Positions 22,262 to 32,437 of a DNA stretch of 64,000 nucleotides are shown one piece after another. Location: positions 2,918,794 to 2,982,793 of the forward strand of contig OZ025879.1 in the NCBI GenBank assembly GCA_964019415.1, given 5' to 3'. Position 1 is the first letter of the stretch; the number at the start of each line of letters is the position of its first letter. Both the position numbers and the translations under genes were made by a program. Below the pieces are notes generated by a model that was not told the DNA's origin, did no database searches, and worked only from the letters and a program-made list of their open reading frames with translations. This stretch comes from Ianthella basta. Taxonomy: Eukaryota > Porifera > Demospongiae > Verongiida > Ianthellidae.

Positions 22262-22442
22262 CTATGTATGTTCAAGAAAAGCATTTGTTTGAGACAAAAT
22301 TTGTAGATGGAAAACTTGACAGTGGGTATATAGAAAGGATGGGTTCTCTGATTACCAGCTTGATCACAACAAGGTTTGAAACCTTGCCTGGAGAACCCAC
22401 CCCTTTTTCATGCCTACGCCAGCTGAGAAGCGATCACTTCAG
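22262..22442 (+). pseudogene. Tentative exon upstream of damaged DD
   Basis: The open stretch MYVQEKHLFETKFVDGKLDS ... LRQLRSDHFS ends at AGCAG|gtatgt in phase 2. That matches the frame of the following exon at 22559 (VESNEEFLHIPTNKELTYI). A possible start ATGGTGTTGTCAACA|gtgagt lies at about 22130. I recognise no domain. It probably belonged to a gene 1-like paralogue. Confidence 0.35.
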
Positions 22443-22558
22443 CAGGTATGTGATCTGGGATATCCTCCATTTTTTCACACTCTGGACCTTATTAGTCAAA
22501 TGGGCTATGTAGCTTTTCTATCAAGTATTCTATGTGTCATTTTTCCTTTCCACTGCAG

Positions 22559-22860
22559 AGTGGAAAGTAATGAAGAGTTTCTCCACATCCCCACCAACAA
22601 GGAGCTGACTTATATTTCCCATCTTCTGCCCCCAGCCCTGATTGGAAGATATTCATTCGTGAGATAGGTGTCCCTGAAAATAAGATATGTGCTATAATAG
22701 AGCAACATAAAAATGAGCATTTGGAACAGATTTACCAGTGCCTCCATAGTTGGATGAATGACAAAAGATACAAAGCAAGCTATAAGCATTTAATTGATGG
22801 TGCAACATAGAGAAAAGCAAATAAGCTGGCCAGTGACATCAAAACTATCACAAAAGGAGG
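22559..22860 (+). pseudogene. Damaged Death-fold exon
   Basis: The exon follows cactgcag and ends GGAG|gtaagc in phase 1. It reads TNKELTYISHLLPP, then after a 1-nt frame change DWKIFIREIGVPENKICAII, QIYQCLHSWMNDK and YKHLIDGAT, then an in-frame TAG and RKANKLASDIKTI. It is the paralogue of the exon at 2836-3113 (DWKMFVCAIDVPDIKI). One frameshift plus one stop make it non-functional as read. Confidence 0.7.
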
Positions 22861-23204
22861 TAAGCCTGGCATGTAGTGTAAAATATGTGGCTGTATCCTC
22901 TACTGTATATGAATGTGTGATGAAGGAAGCCTGTCAGTGCATGTTTTATGTATGGCCTGAAATAACTTAAATTCAGAACACATGCTCATGCATGCAGTGG
23001 TGGCTGTAGGCAGTGATCATTATGATATGGTAAAATTAAATGCAAAATCTGATATAAATAAGGGGATGATATATTTGAGTAACGAAACAAATAAGTTGCG
23101 CTATAACTATACATTCCTAATGCATTATAATATTTATAATAATGTTGCATCAGTGCTTCATTCTCTGATCTCTGAATATGCACTCTTCTACTATACAGAT
23201 TCCA

Positions 23205-23600
23205 CACTTACCAGGAGGGCAAGTAAATTTCCCTCCCAAGGTTAAGATGGAAAGCTGTCAGAGCATGCCCTGACTCCACTCCTAAAAGAAGATAAAAGCC
23301 TACAACCACTTGAGCCTGAGCGTCCTCGACTTGAACCATTTCTGGCCATACCGATTCCTCCATTATGTTCAGGCTCGTTTGCCATTCTTGGGTGCCTTGA
23401 AAGGTCATTTTGCTGCTAATTGCTATTTCACACTTGCTCTTCTCCATGCTGACACTTGCATTGAGCATCTATTTCTCAGCCACTCAGCATTCCTGCATCA
23501 GCGATGACCGTTCAGCTATATATTTTATCAACTTGCAATTGGATTGCATATGGGATCTCAGCGAAGTATCATTAATGCACCCTAGCATTAATTTACTTAA
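23205..23600 (+). pseudogene. Possible 9TM-exon stub
   Basis: After a possible acceptor (ctatacag) the three frames alternately give PLEPERPRLEPFL, then KVILLLIAISHLLFSMLTLA followed by LSIYFSATQHSCISD, a hydrophobic segment placed like segment 1 of gene 1. Stops and frame changes interrupt it, and nothing later in the family is found. It may be the truncated membrane exon of the damaged DD gene at 22.2-22.9 kb. The resemblance is weak. Confidence 0.25.
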
Positions 23601-24355
23601 ATATGAAAAAGTAATATTAGGTAAGCGTATTATAGCTACTGTAGCTAGCTAGCTAAATACAGACATACATGTACAGTGCAATGCATTATAGCTATCTACT
23701 GATAGATCTAGCTGCAGACTAATGTAATCTATGGACATGAACGTTTCATTTGGAATGCAATCTATAAGGGAGTTCCTTTAGCAAGCAGCCTATAGATACT
23801 CCTCAGTATACATAATAGCTTATAATTTTATGTTCATTAGCTAATGAACATAACTCGGTTCATTACGAACATACATTTCTCAAAACAGCAGGGAAATACA
23901 GATATAAGATTAGACCAATAAAAATGCCTAAACAATTAGCAGTATAATCAAATGCACCAAGCAGTTTCTTCTGAAAAACCTGGAGGGTTGATATCCGTTA
24001 GCTTCACATCGCTATAGCATAAGAAAAAAGACGCGATTTCCAAACATGTTGGGTAATAACTGAGTTACCCACAGCCTTGCGTGCATGGGAGTTAATAGGC
24101 TGGGAACGAGACTATAGGGAGCTATGGAGGGCCATGGGCAGGGCCTGGGGGTCGGTCAAGGTCACGTGCGTTCGAAAATTGGCCGACGCGGCTGCTCTTT
24201 ACTGTGCATTTTACCTATATACTATCTAAGAGCAGACATATTTCGAGAAACACGTTGCATCGCTTGTTTCTTTGCTTCTGAGCACACAGTTAGATAAGTA
24301 CTTTCAGAAATTAAACCGTTCCCCGCCGTTCCCCAACATCTAGGTAGGTGTACAA

Positions 24356-24491
24356 GGGTGTGTGGCCAATGAAAAAGAAAATAGTGGGGTTAGAGGTCAC
24401 GAAACGTCCTGCATTTAGTTGTTGGGTGTGTGGCCAATGAAAAAGAAAATAGTGGGGTTAGAGGTCACGAAACGTCCTGCATTCAGTTGTT
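24356..24491. repeat. Direct 68-bp tandem duplication
   Basis: Two adjacent copies (24356-24423, 24424-24491) differ at one visible position (CATTTAG against CATTCAG). Each contains GTGTGGCCAATGAAAAAG. The near identity indicates a recent event. Confidence 0.95.
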
Positions 24492-25238
24492 GAATAATCT
24501 GCTACGTATTGCCCACAAACTATTCGCCTACATTGAACAACGTAGCAATGAGCCTCTTCTTCTACGTCTAGGTAGGTTTTGCAAGCATTTAACAACGCCG
24601 GTTTCTTTTTTCTTTTTTCTTCTTTTTCTCCCCTGTACAGGCAGTGCGCATGTGTGCCCATTGTATCTCTCAATACTGTATTGGTACTTGTGCAAAATTT
24701 AACAACGCCGGTGTACTAGTGTTCGCTGATGCTGGCTACGAGGCAGATCGAGCCTAATCTGGAGTACTGAGCAAGTGCTGCTGTGGAAGTGACTCCTTAG
24801 AAGCTGCATGGTAGCGAGTCCTCAATGACTGCAAGACTGCATGCTGGAAATGGCTTAAGCATGCTGGCAGTCCTCAAGAAGCGTTGCGATAACTTGCAAC
24901 AACCCAATCGTGAAAACGGTCCGACAATTAAGCCCAATTCACCTTATGGCTCCTTGGCTACGTACGTACGAGTCATACCAGGGGGGGCGAATGCAGTACA
25001 AGCTTAAGGCTCTGCCATAGCTCAGGTTGTAGACACACACCATCTATCTATGCACACACTGACTCGGCCTTGGAGCACAGTGAGCTAATTCATGGAGACG
25101 CGATTGGAATGTCAGGAATGTAATTATTAAGGTGCTGATATTGCGCAATTCCAGGACCTTGTCCAACCCTTTGTAGACCACGCCCTTGGTCTTGTTTACG
25201 GAAGTGCCTACTGGGGTGGTTTCCCAAAGAAAGCACCG

Positions 25239-25247
25239 TGACGTAAT
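25239..25247 (+). promoter_or_regulatory. TGACGTAAT motif upstream of gene 2
   Basis: TGACGTAAT lies 29 nt before the first ATG of gene 2. It resembles CREB/ATF or PAR-bZIP sites. The same or a one-base variant precedes genes 4 and 5 and occurs at the window end. Function is inferred from recurrence only. Confidence 0.45.
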
Positions 25248-25275
25248 ACAGGGCGTTCACGTCCGTGGATTTCTA

Positions 25276-25303
25276 ATGGGTGGCACAGTTGAGAAGTTTG
25301 CTG
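25276..25303 (+). CDS. Gene 2 first coding exon (MGGTVEKFA)
   Basis: ATG at 25276 opens nine codons and one base before the strong donor gtgaga. Phase 1 out matches the phase-1 entry of the 9TM exon at 25811. The tiny first exon resembles those of genes 3, 4 and 5 in size and phase, though it ends Phe-Ala rather than Asp-Pro. No Death domain was found between the two exons. Confidence 0.6.
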
Positions 25304-25810
25304 GTGAGAATCGATCATTTAGGGCGAAGGAAGTCCGTATAGGTCTATAGCTAGGTATCTATCCTAGCTCCTTCTATTGCATTATCTCATGCACATGTGT
25401 GCTGGTCTCCCCTCCTCCTCCTCCCCCCCCCCCCCTTCTTCCACCACCACTTGTTCACCTGTATCTACACCCCTGTGGCTACAAGACTCTGGTTTCACAA
25501 TTTCCTTATTAGTCCACAGCTATCACTGGTCTGCATGAAAACAGCTGTAGCTACTGGTGTATTCTAACGGACCACACCACCATTTAGTTAGCTACCTGTG
25601 TGTGACTTTGAATGTCTGGTTCATCTTATAAAGTGGTGGCCAGCTAGTTACTGCAATTTGAGCCCATGCATTTGACAGTGATTGTGGGCATGCATGCAAG
25701 TACAACTGCTGACACAGCCTATAGGACGAAGTGATGTTGTATAGATTAGAATGGTACTCTGAAAGCTCTATAGCCCATTCTGTGTTTTGTATTTGTGCTC
25801 CACTTTGCAG

Positions 25811-27660
25811 GGCATCCAGTTGAATGTAGTGAAAATGAGAATGACCAAGCACGCCCAATACCTGTTTCACCAAGATCTGTTCACCGCCAATTACCAGCCA
25901 CAGTCCCAAGCGTCAACCATGAACATGAGCAGATATCAGAGGCGGTAGAGGAATCTGAGCAGGACAACAGGCTTCAGCAGAACACTGACGGGTGTAAGCA
26001 AAACAGGCACCTGGATGAATCACATGCTAGGCAGTCTTTGCCAAGCTTGTCATCAGACCAGGACGCCAGTGAGGCTGAACGACATCAAGAGATCCATCCT
26101 AGCTGTGCCCCACAGCACCATTCAGCAGTGACAGCTAGGCAGGATTTAGATCAGCAGACAGAACAGAAAAAGCCCATACTTCATCTCTGGAACTTTAGAG
26201 CATATACATGGGTAAGAAAATTTAGCTATTATACTACTCTTGTGGTAGTAGCCCTCACTACCCTAATGTGTGCGCAGATGTTCCTTGTCAGCGTGGACTG
26301 CTATGAGAGTTACAACATCCGCTCAGAGCATTCCCAGTGTTCCTGTTCCTTCCCCTATCCATGGCTTGTCACTGCTGCACTGCGTATTACCTCAAGGTTT
26401 GCATTTCCATTACTGCTGAGCATTGTGTTCTGGTACCAAGTGGTGTACAGGAATGAAACAGCAGGTAAAGATCAGCCACGTACTAAAAGAACGTTTGCAA
26501 CTGAAATACAGAAGGAACACAATCACAAGATTGTCAGAGACATTATTCAGAAGTTTTGGGACCTCTCCGTGAAACCATCTGATAATTGGCTAGAACTCCT
26601 CAGAAGGATTCGAGACAAGATGGATGCTGATCTGACTTGGATGTGCAGTACGTCTCTTGTTCAATCATTTATCCTTGTTATTTCCTTGTTCGCTTTCCAT
26701 CTTGTTGAAGCAAATGGCACTAACAGGTCTGGCTCCTCTTTTTGGCTTGGGGTTGCCGATATCCTATCTTTTGGAATAGTGACAGCTGTCTCTGGTGTCA
26801 TGCTGTCCTTTTACTTTCTTGAGTCTAAGATCAAGCATTATATTAGAGCAGTCCATACCCTATCAAGCACAAGTCGCACACTTCGTGATAAAGCAAAGGA
26901 GGCAGAGCACTGCATCACTAATCGGTGGTATCCACTTGAGATTGGAATGCGCTTTGCGTCCGTAATAATCCCTGCCATTCTTCTCATGAACTGGGCCTCT
27001 GATATTCCTCTGAGCTGTGGGTTTTCTGTGAGTATAGAAGCCATTGAGGAGCGGTCTGCAGCCGCTTGCTGGATGGGTTTCATTGTTGTGGTCATTGTTG
27101 GGCAAGTGATGGTAACTAGCCCTTTCAATCCCATTTATATCCACTGCACTGGTCTCGGTATGGAGATAGTTTTCCTCTTCATATTCTACCTGACCTTTCC
27201 TACTAAGGAATGGATGCAACTGACTCACGTTCTGTATGCCATTGTTCCACTCAGCTACTTGATCTGGTACCACGTTGCATCCATTTGTAGGCAGTGGCCG
27301 GCAATCAACCGGACAAAAGAAGGGAACCCCACCTATGTCTCACGGCTTGCTTCACGAACAGGACTACTCATTCTCATACTAGCCACACTATTTGCTTCAC
27401 TAAACGTGGAGTATGGCCACCTCCATCCGAGTGCCATTGACAAGTACAAGTACATGTACAATGCAGACATCATGGCACAACCAGCTGCCTTCAGCCAAGC
27501 CTTAGCCTCAGCAAGTATCAGCAGCATGAAGCATGAAAGGGCTCTTTTGAAGCAACTGGCCGAAAAATATGATGCTATGGTGTACTTTGTTGAAGAGAAA
27601 CTAAAGAACGAGTTAGATGGTGAAGTTTCATCTCTAAAACGAAAACATGTCAACACCTGA
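25811..27660 (+). CDS. Gene 2 terminal exon: nine-TM membrane protein
   Basis: A 1,850-nt exon entered in phase 1 (ctttgcag|GG), ending TGA; with its first exon about 625 residues. The N-terminal 130 residues are polar, Gln/His/Ser-rich and likely disordered. The membrane part follows KPILHLWNF: segment 1 (TTLVVVALTTLMCAQMFLVS), a Cys-rich loop CYESYNIRSEHSQCSC, segment 2, a basic cytosolic loop, segments 3-4 ending FYFLESKIK, segment 5 with DIPLSCG, then segments 6-9. A tail (KHERALLKQLAEKYDAMVYF) looks like a short coiled coil. No frame damage. The ligand or substrate is unknown; nine segments with cytosolic N-terminus predict an extracellular tail. Confidence 0.88.
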
Positions 27661-28144
27661 AAGCTCATGGTCAAGTTATGACCTGAACAGCATATCCCTT
27701 TTGTACTTTACGTATAGCAACACTATGTTAATGCATACTAGCTAACTGTATGACACATTTATGTAACTTGTTTGTGCACTGTGTATCTGCATGCATGTGT
27801 TCGCACATTATTATATCACTTTTATGTAGCTACACATATGTACTGCTGAGCTGGTTATGCTGTGCGCGCAGAATAATGTTTTTGGGACATGCTATTGAGG
27901 GCCTTCAAATTTTATGGCTATCTGCATATTTTCCACTGCATGTCTTTCTTACACCTGCAGCTGTCCACTTCCACAGCACCTGCATGTATCACATGGATCC
28001 CCACTTCTTCGTTCACGCACACCTTAGTGAACTACTCAGCTGATACGATAGGCGCCCGTGTGTTATAATTAGATGCCTTGGTGCGCTTACTATAAATGGG
28101 GCGTTTTGCTGAGTGGGCAGGAAGAAAAGACAAACGTATCTCGA
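27661..28144. other. Intergenic between genes 2 and 3
   Basis: Gene 2 3' end and gene 3 upstream region in about 480 nt. No ORF with support. No TGACGTAAT motif was seen here, unlike upstream of genes 2, 4 and 5. Confidence 0.5.
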
Positions 28145-28160
28145 ATGGACAAGGATCCCG
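28145..28160 (+). CDS. Gene 3 first coding exon (MDKDP)
   Basis: ATG at 28145 opens five codons (MDKDP) plus one base before the donor gtgaga, phase 1 out. It ends on Asp-Pro like the first exons at 35396 and 41760. It would splice across a 4.3-kb intron to the 9TM exon at 32438, also phase 1. With so short an exon the call depends on comparison with the other genes. Confidence 0.5.
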
Positions 28161-28439
28161 GTGAGAGTAAAAGACAGGCTTCAGTGTTTTCCAAGTATTA
28201 CAGTTCAAAGCTCTTTCTCCGTGGCCGCTGTATGGCGAAAGGAGCGCGCAGGCCTGTAGTTTAAAACAACACGCGAAAGTATTTAATAGCTATATTAGCT
28301 ATATTTTTGTGTTTGAACATAGCTAGCCACGCATTATTGGGCGAGTAGCATGGTGTGCGTATGTGACTATGAGCCTCAGCTGTTGGGGAATCCGTGGGAG
28401 GAAAGGAGGGAGTGGGAGATACAGTTGAGGTGATAGTAG

Positions 28440-29800
28440 GTAAACATCTGTGCACAACTGAACACAATTGTACTGTACTCATCCTAACTGTAGATAGTCA
28501 TTCTCTTGCCTCTTCTATGAGCTTGATGGTAAAAATTAATGTTCCGAAAGGATAAAAGTGCACCTGGAATGCACGCGTTTAGAGAGCAAGCCAGTTTAAA
28601 GAGAGGGAGGACAGGCAGTGGGAGAGGTGTAGCTAGCTAGGGAGAGGGGGAGTAGCATGAGTGCCATTGTTGATATAAGTGGCTGCAGGGAATACTGTAA
28701 GACTGGAGGGAGGACAGACTTCAGTCTGCCTCCGTCATCCCAGTAGACTTGATCATGGACAGGCCATCCATTGCAAAAGAGAGAATTAGTGTATAAGACA
28801 AACCATAGCTGGAAAGCGCAGAATCGGAACTTTAAACTGTAGCTAAATTAGTTTCGTGGTGGACCCTTTCATCTGTTGTGCTTCTGCTATTGTGCAATGC
28901 CCTGCACAGTGAAAAGATTTATAGCAAGTCAAAATTATCTGGCCCACAAAACTACTGCTAGCGTAAGCTGCCAATTATCGGTCACATTTCATACCTTGGC
29001 GTGTAGTCAATCAATCAATCAATCATTATTATTTGAGTGCACGCACCAAATGGTGCTAGGACACAAAAGGTCCAATGCAGCACTAGAACACAAGAATCGC
29101 TACAGGAGATAGTTCCACAGGAGAAAAAAAAGAACAGAGTTGGGAACGTGAACAAAAAAGCATATGCTTATACAACAAAACGGGCACACCACATATAGAG
29201 CTAAGATGCTTTAGAATCCTAGGATCAGCGCATGCTAGGGACAATACAATAGCAGTCTGTTCACTACGACTCTGCTCTTCAAATCTGACCCAACAGTTGG
29301 CTTCTGTCATCAGAGGCTGCCTGAGGTGGTCCCAGGCAGGGCATGTAGTTCAGCCGTGGAATGGCGTGCGAACAGCTCGACGAAAGGCCGACTTCACATA
29401 CTCGTTTAAAAATACTGCTGATTTTAGTTTGTAAGCAAGAATCAAACAGTTGATGCGGTGTTTGACCAATTATCGGCCACCCTGACCTATTATTGGCCAC
29501 CTGTACAAATGTCTATACCGATTGTTGGCTGAATTTCAAATTCTTGTCTGTCTCACAGCTTTGGAATGGCATACACAGCTAAGGCTTGCACTTTCTTGAA
29601 GGCCAGGGACCCTTGAACGTGCATAGTAAGTATGGACTAATAGCTTTGGATGGTGAGTGAACTACATGCGTGCATTCCAGGTGTGCTTTTATCCTTTCGG
29701 AACATTTTACTGTCAAGCTCATAGAAGAGGCAAGAGAATGACTATCTACAGTTAGGATGAGTACAGTACCTAGTGTGTTCAGATGTGCACAGGTGTTTAC
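28440..29800. mobile_element. Element with about 135-bp inverted repeats
   Basis: The left repeat at about 28440-28577 and right repeat at about 29665-29800 are reverse complements with few differences; they share GTACTGTACTCATCCTAACT and TTCCGAAAGGATAAAAG. The 1.1 kb between has no coding ORF and contains a short (TCAA)n run. This looks like a non-autonomous DNA transposon with long TIRs or a foldback element. No target duplication was identified. It lies in the gene 3 intron. Confidence 0.75.
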
Positions 29801-30095
29801 AGGCGTGGACAGGTTTCATAAAGCTAAGTACAGTACGGACATAGCTTCTCTTTGCCGCTGCTATCTTCGATGCAGTCCAGAACACAGTCCTTGTGCAGCC
29901 AACGTGGGCATACACACTGGACCCAGTCTGTGCCAGCTCCCAGCTCAATTTCTTTTTGAATGGCTTGGAAACACACAGCACTGATCCCTGGAGAGAGGGC
30001 CATCCTCTAGTTGGCGTCTTTTTGCTGATGATCTGTCCACACAAGCTGCACCAACCCCTGCACCTTGACCCTGTTCCTCTACTGGCTTTGCACGC

Positions 30096-31410
30096 TTCGT
30101 GACTGCTCAAGTGCCTTAATTGCTTTATCTTTCTCTTTTTGAATCTTTTCTTCTGCTCGTTGTCTTTCTCGTTCAGCCTTCTTCTGCTTCTCTTCTTTAT
30201 GTTGCCTCTTCTTCTCTGCTCTCTGTTTTCTTTTCTTCTCCTTCTCTTTTTCTTGTATCTTCTTCATCCCCTTTTCCTTGATTATAGCCAAACATTCTGC
30301 ACTTGTCAGAACTCTAGCCCCATGATGGCTCGGGTATCAGATGAAGCAACTGGTGTTTTCCTCTTCTTAATGGTGGTTGGCAAGTGCAGATACTTATCTA
30401 GTGGACTTGTGTTGTGCCCATCTGTTTGAGTGGATGGGAGCAGTCCCACTGCAGAACCAGGGGAGGAGATGGTTGCTGCTTCAGCTGGTGGGGAGGAGGG
30501 AGATGTGATCAGTGGAGAGGCAATGATGCCAGGCAATAAGTTGCTGGCAGAGACAGCTGGATGAAAAGAACTGCAAGCCAGAGGCAGAGGTGAGGCGATC
30601 ATGTGTTGAAGTGCTGAGGAGGCAGAGGGTGGCCTGGCTGGATTGATAGGAAGTGGAACAAGTGGGGTGATATGGGAGAACTCCTGGAGCAATGAGGTTG
30701 GTTCACTTGGTTGTGTGTTATTGTGCAACGCTGCTTCTGGATGGTTGAGGCGAAGCCATGCCACGCACTGCTGATCATAATGGATGTCGTACCCTTCCAC
30801 ATATCTCTTCTCATGCAGATCAATCTGCTCAGGTGCAAAGGCAGATGCGGGGGTATCTAATGCGCTTGTGGTCTCACCATCTCACAGAGCTTGGAGGTTG
30901 AAAGGGTGGATTCCACATTTCTTGATGCCAGCCACTATGTTCTCTGGTGTGAGGGCCTTCAACCAGGCTTGGGCAAAAACCTAGAAGAAGGTGAACATTG
31001 TCACCACCATACCAGGGTTGTGCTGTTGAAACTCGTGGCAGGCATTTGACCATTGCCGGTTCAGAGGACCAAATACCATGCAGTCAAGGGGTTGTGAATC
31101 CTGTGTGGTTTGTGGGGACAAACAGAAGAGGCTCACACCCTCCTCCCATGCTAACTCAATGCTGGCTGGTTCATAGTGGGAGCTGTGGCCGTCGGATAGC
31201 AGGAGCAGTGGCCTTCCTGGGACAGCATACTTGAGGAAGTGTTTCTTGAGCCAGTGGCTGAACAGCTCTTGGTCTGTCCACCCCTTGCCACTCATGCCAT
31301 AGTAGGTTTCACAGAACTTCTCCCACAGTCCGTTGGTGGTTGAGGTACTTTCCCTCAAAAATGACCATAGGTGGAATGGACTGTCAATGGCATTAACGCA
31401 GCCTACAATG
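30096..31410 (-). pseudogene. Pogo/Tigger-like DDE transposase, inactivated
   Basis: The minus strand reads a DDE_1-type catalytic region: MVIFEGKYLN in a shifted frame, then YYGMSGKGWTDQELFSHWL, LLLSDGHSSHYEP (catalytic Asp), and DSQPLDCMVFGPLNRQW. It continues VFAQAWLKALTPENIVAG, CGIHPFN and a Lys/Glu-rich coiled tail ending near 30096. Damage is clear: in-frame TAG near 30979, TGA near 30884, and frameshifts near 30320 and 31340-31400. The N-terminal DNA-binding part is missing. It lies antisense in the gene 3 intron, next to a pogo-like MITE. Confidence 0.85.
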
Positions 31411-31473
31411 GCAAGGAATAATTAGGCCACCAATACTGTCCTGGTCGAAACTAGCACACGAGAAATTGTAGTA

Positions 31474-32048
31474 CAGTGGAACCCCTATAATGCGAACACC
31501 CTTCGGAACAAGAGAAGTGTCCTGATTATAGGGGTGTCCGCATTTAAGAGGTACAGCCTATATGCCCATATGTTAAAACAATTATGTAGTACACCTGAAA
31601 AACTATCAAAATAGGACGAATTTGTAAAGGTAGAGGTGGTTTGCTTGAGTACTCGACTCACGCACCATTTCTGAAGACAGTTCTAAAGGGTAGCTGTTCG
31701 CGCTGAACTTTCCCATGTTATTGACACTTTCAAAATCTTCAGTATAGACGATTTGCAGCACTCGCCAACTTCTATGCTGTTCTTGTCACTTGTTGGAGGT
31801 AGCAGTGCACATTAGGGAGTGGCCATTTTCTGACAGCTGATTGAATTGTCCAGATTATCGGGTGATTTTTATACAGAGTTGTATAGGGTGGTCACAGGGC
31901 GCTGTCCGCAATACGGAATAATGGGGTGTCCGCATTTCAAGGGGAACTTTATACAGGTAACATAGGGCCAATCGTTGGGACTTTAGAAAGTGTTCGCATA
32001 ATCGAGGTGTCCGCTTTATAGGGGTGTCCGCTAGGTGGGGTTCCACTG
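31474..32048. mobile_element. Pogo-like MITE with TA target duplication
   Basis: Starts CAGTGGAACCCCTATAATGC and ends GGGGTTCCACTG, flanked by TA on both sides. The TIR of about 13 bp plus TA duplication is typical of Tc1/mariner-pogo elements. GGGGTGTCCGC-type motifs recur several times inside, facing both ways. No ORF. The neighbouring dead transposase belongs to a superfamily that could have moved it. Confidence 0.85.
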
Positions 32049-32437
32049 TAAATGACTGTTAACCATTTACTTGGCAGCCATTTTAAACACTAAGTGGAAA
32101 ATTGTGGCAAAATACATACAAAATATAAATATAGTGTTTAGTGTGGACTAAGCACGATCAAATAACTAACAACAATGATAGTTCATTAATACATCCGGAC
32201 ATTGCCTTATTGTATCTGGTACTCCGATTTGAGATTTCATTCAAATACTATTCAGCAAGTTTGAATGCATGCGTGCTCACACCATGAATTCTGTATATCC
32301 TACTCGTATATAATCAATTATTTGTAAAGATTTCTGCCACAGTCCACAAAGAGGGTGAAGCTGATTCGAATAGTGTGATATTGAAGGCTCTGCAGCACTG
32401 CAACACTGTGATGTTTTCTTCTTACTTCCCATTGCAG

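Noticed and set aside
26838-27273. Minus-strand ORFs inside the gene 2 9TM exon, and equivalents in genes 3-5
   Set aside because: They recur only because the sense exons are homologous and lack motifs of their own.
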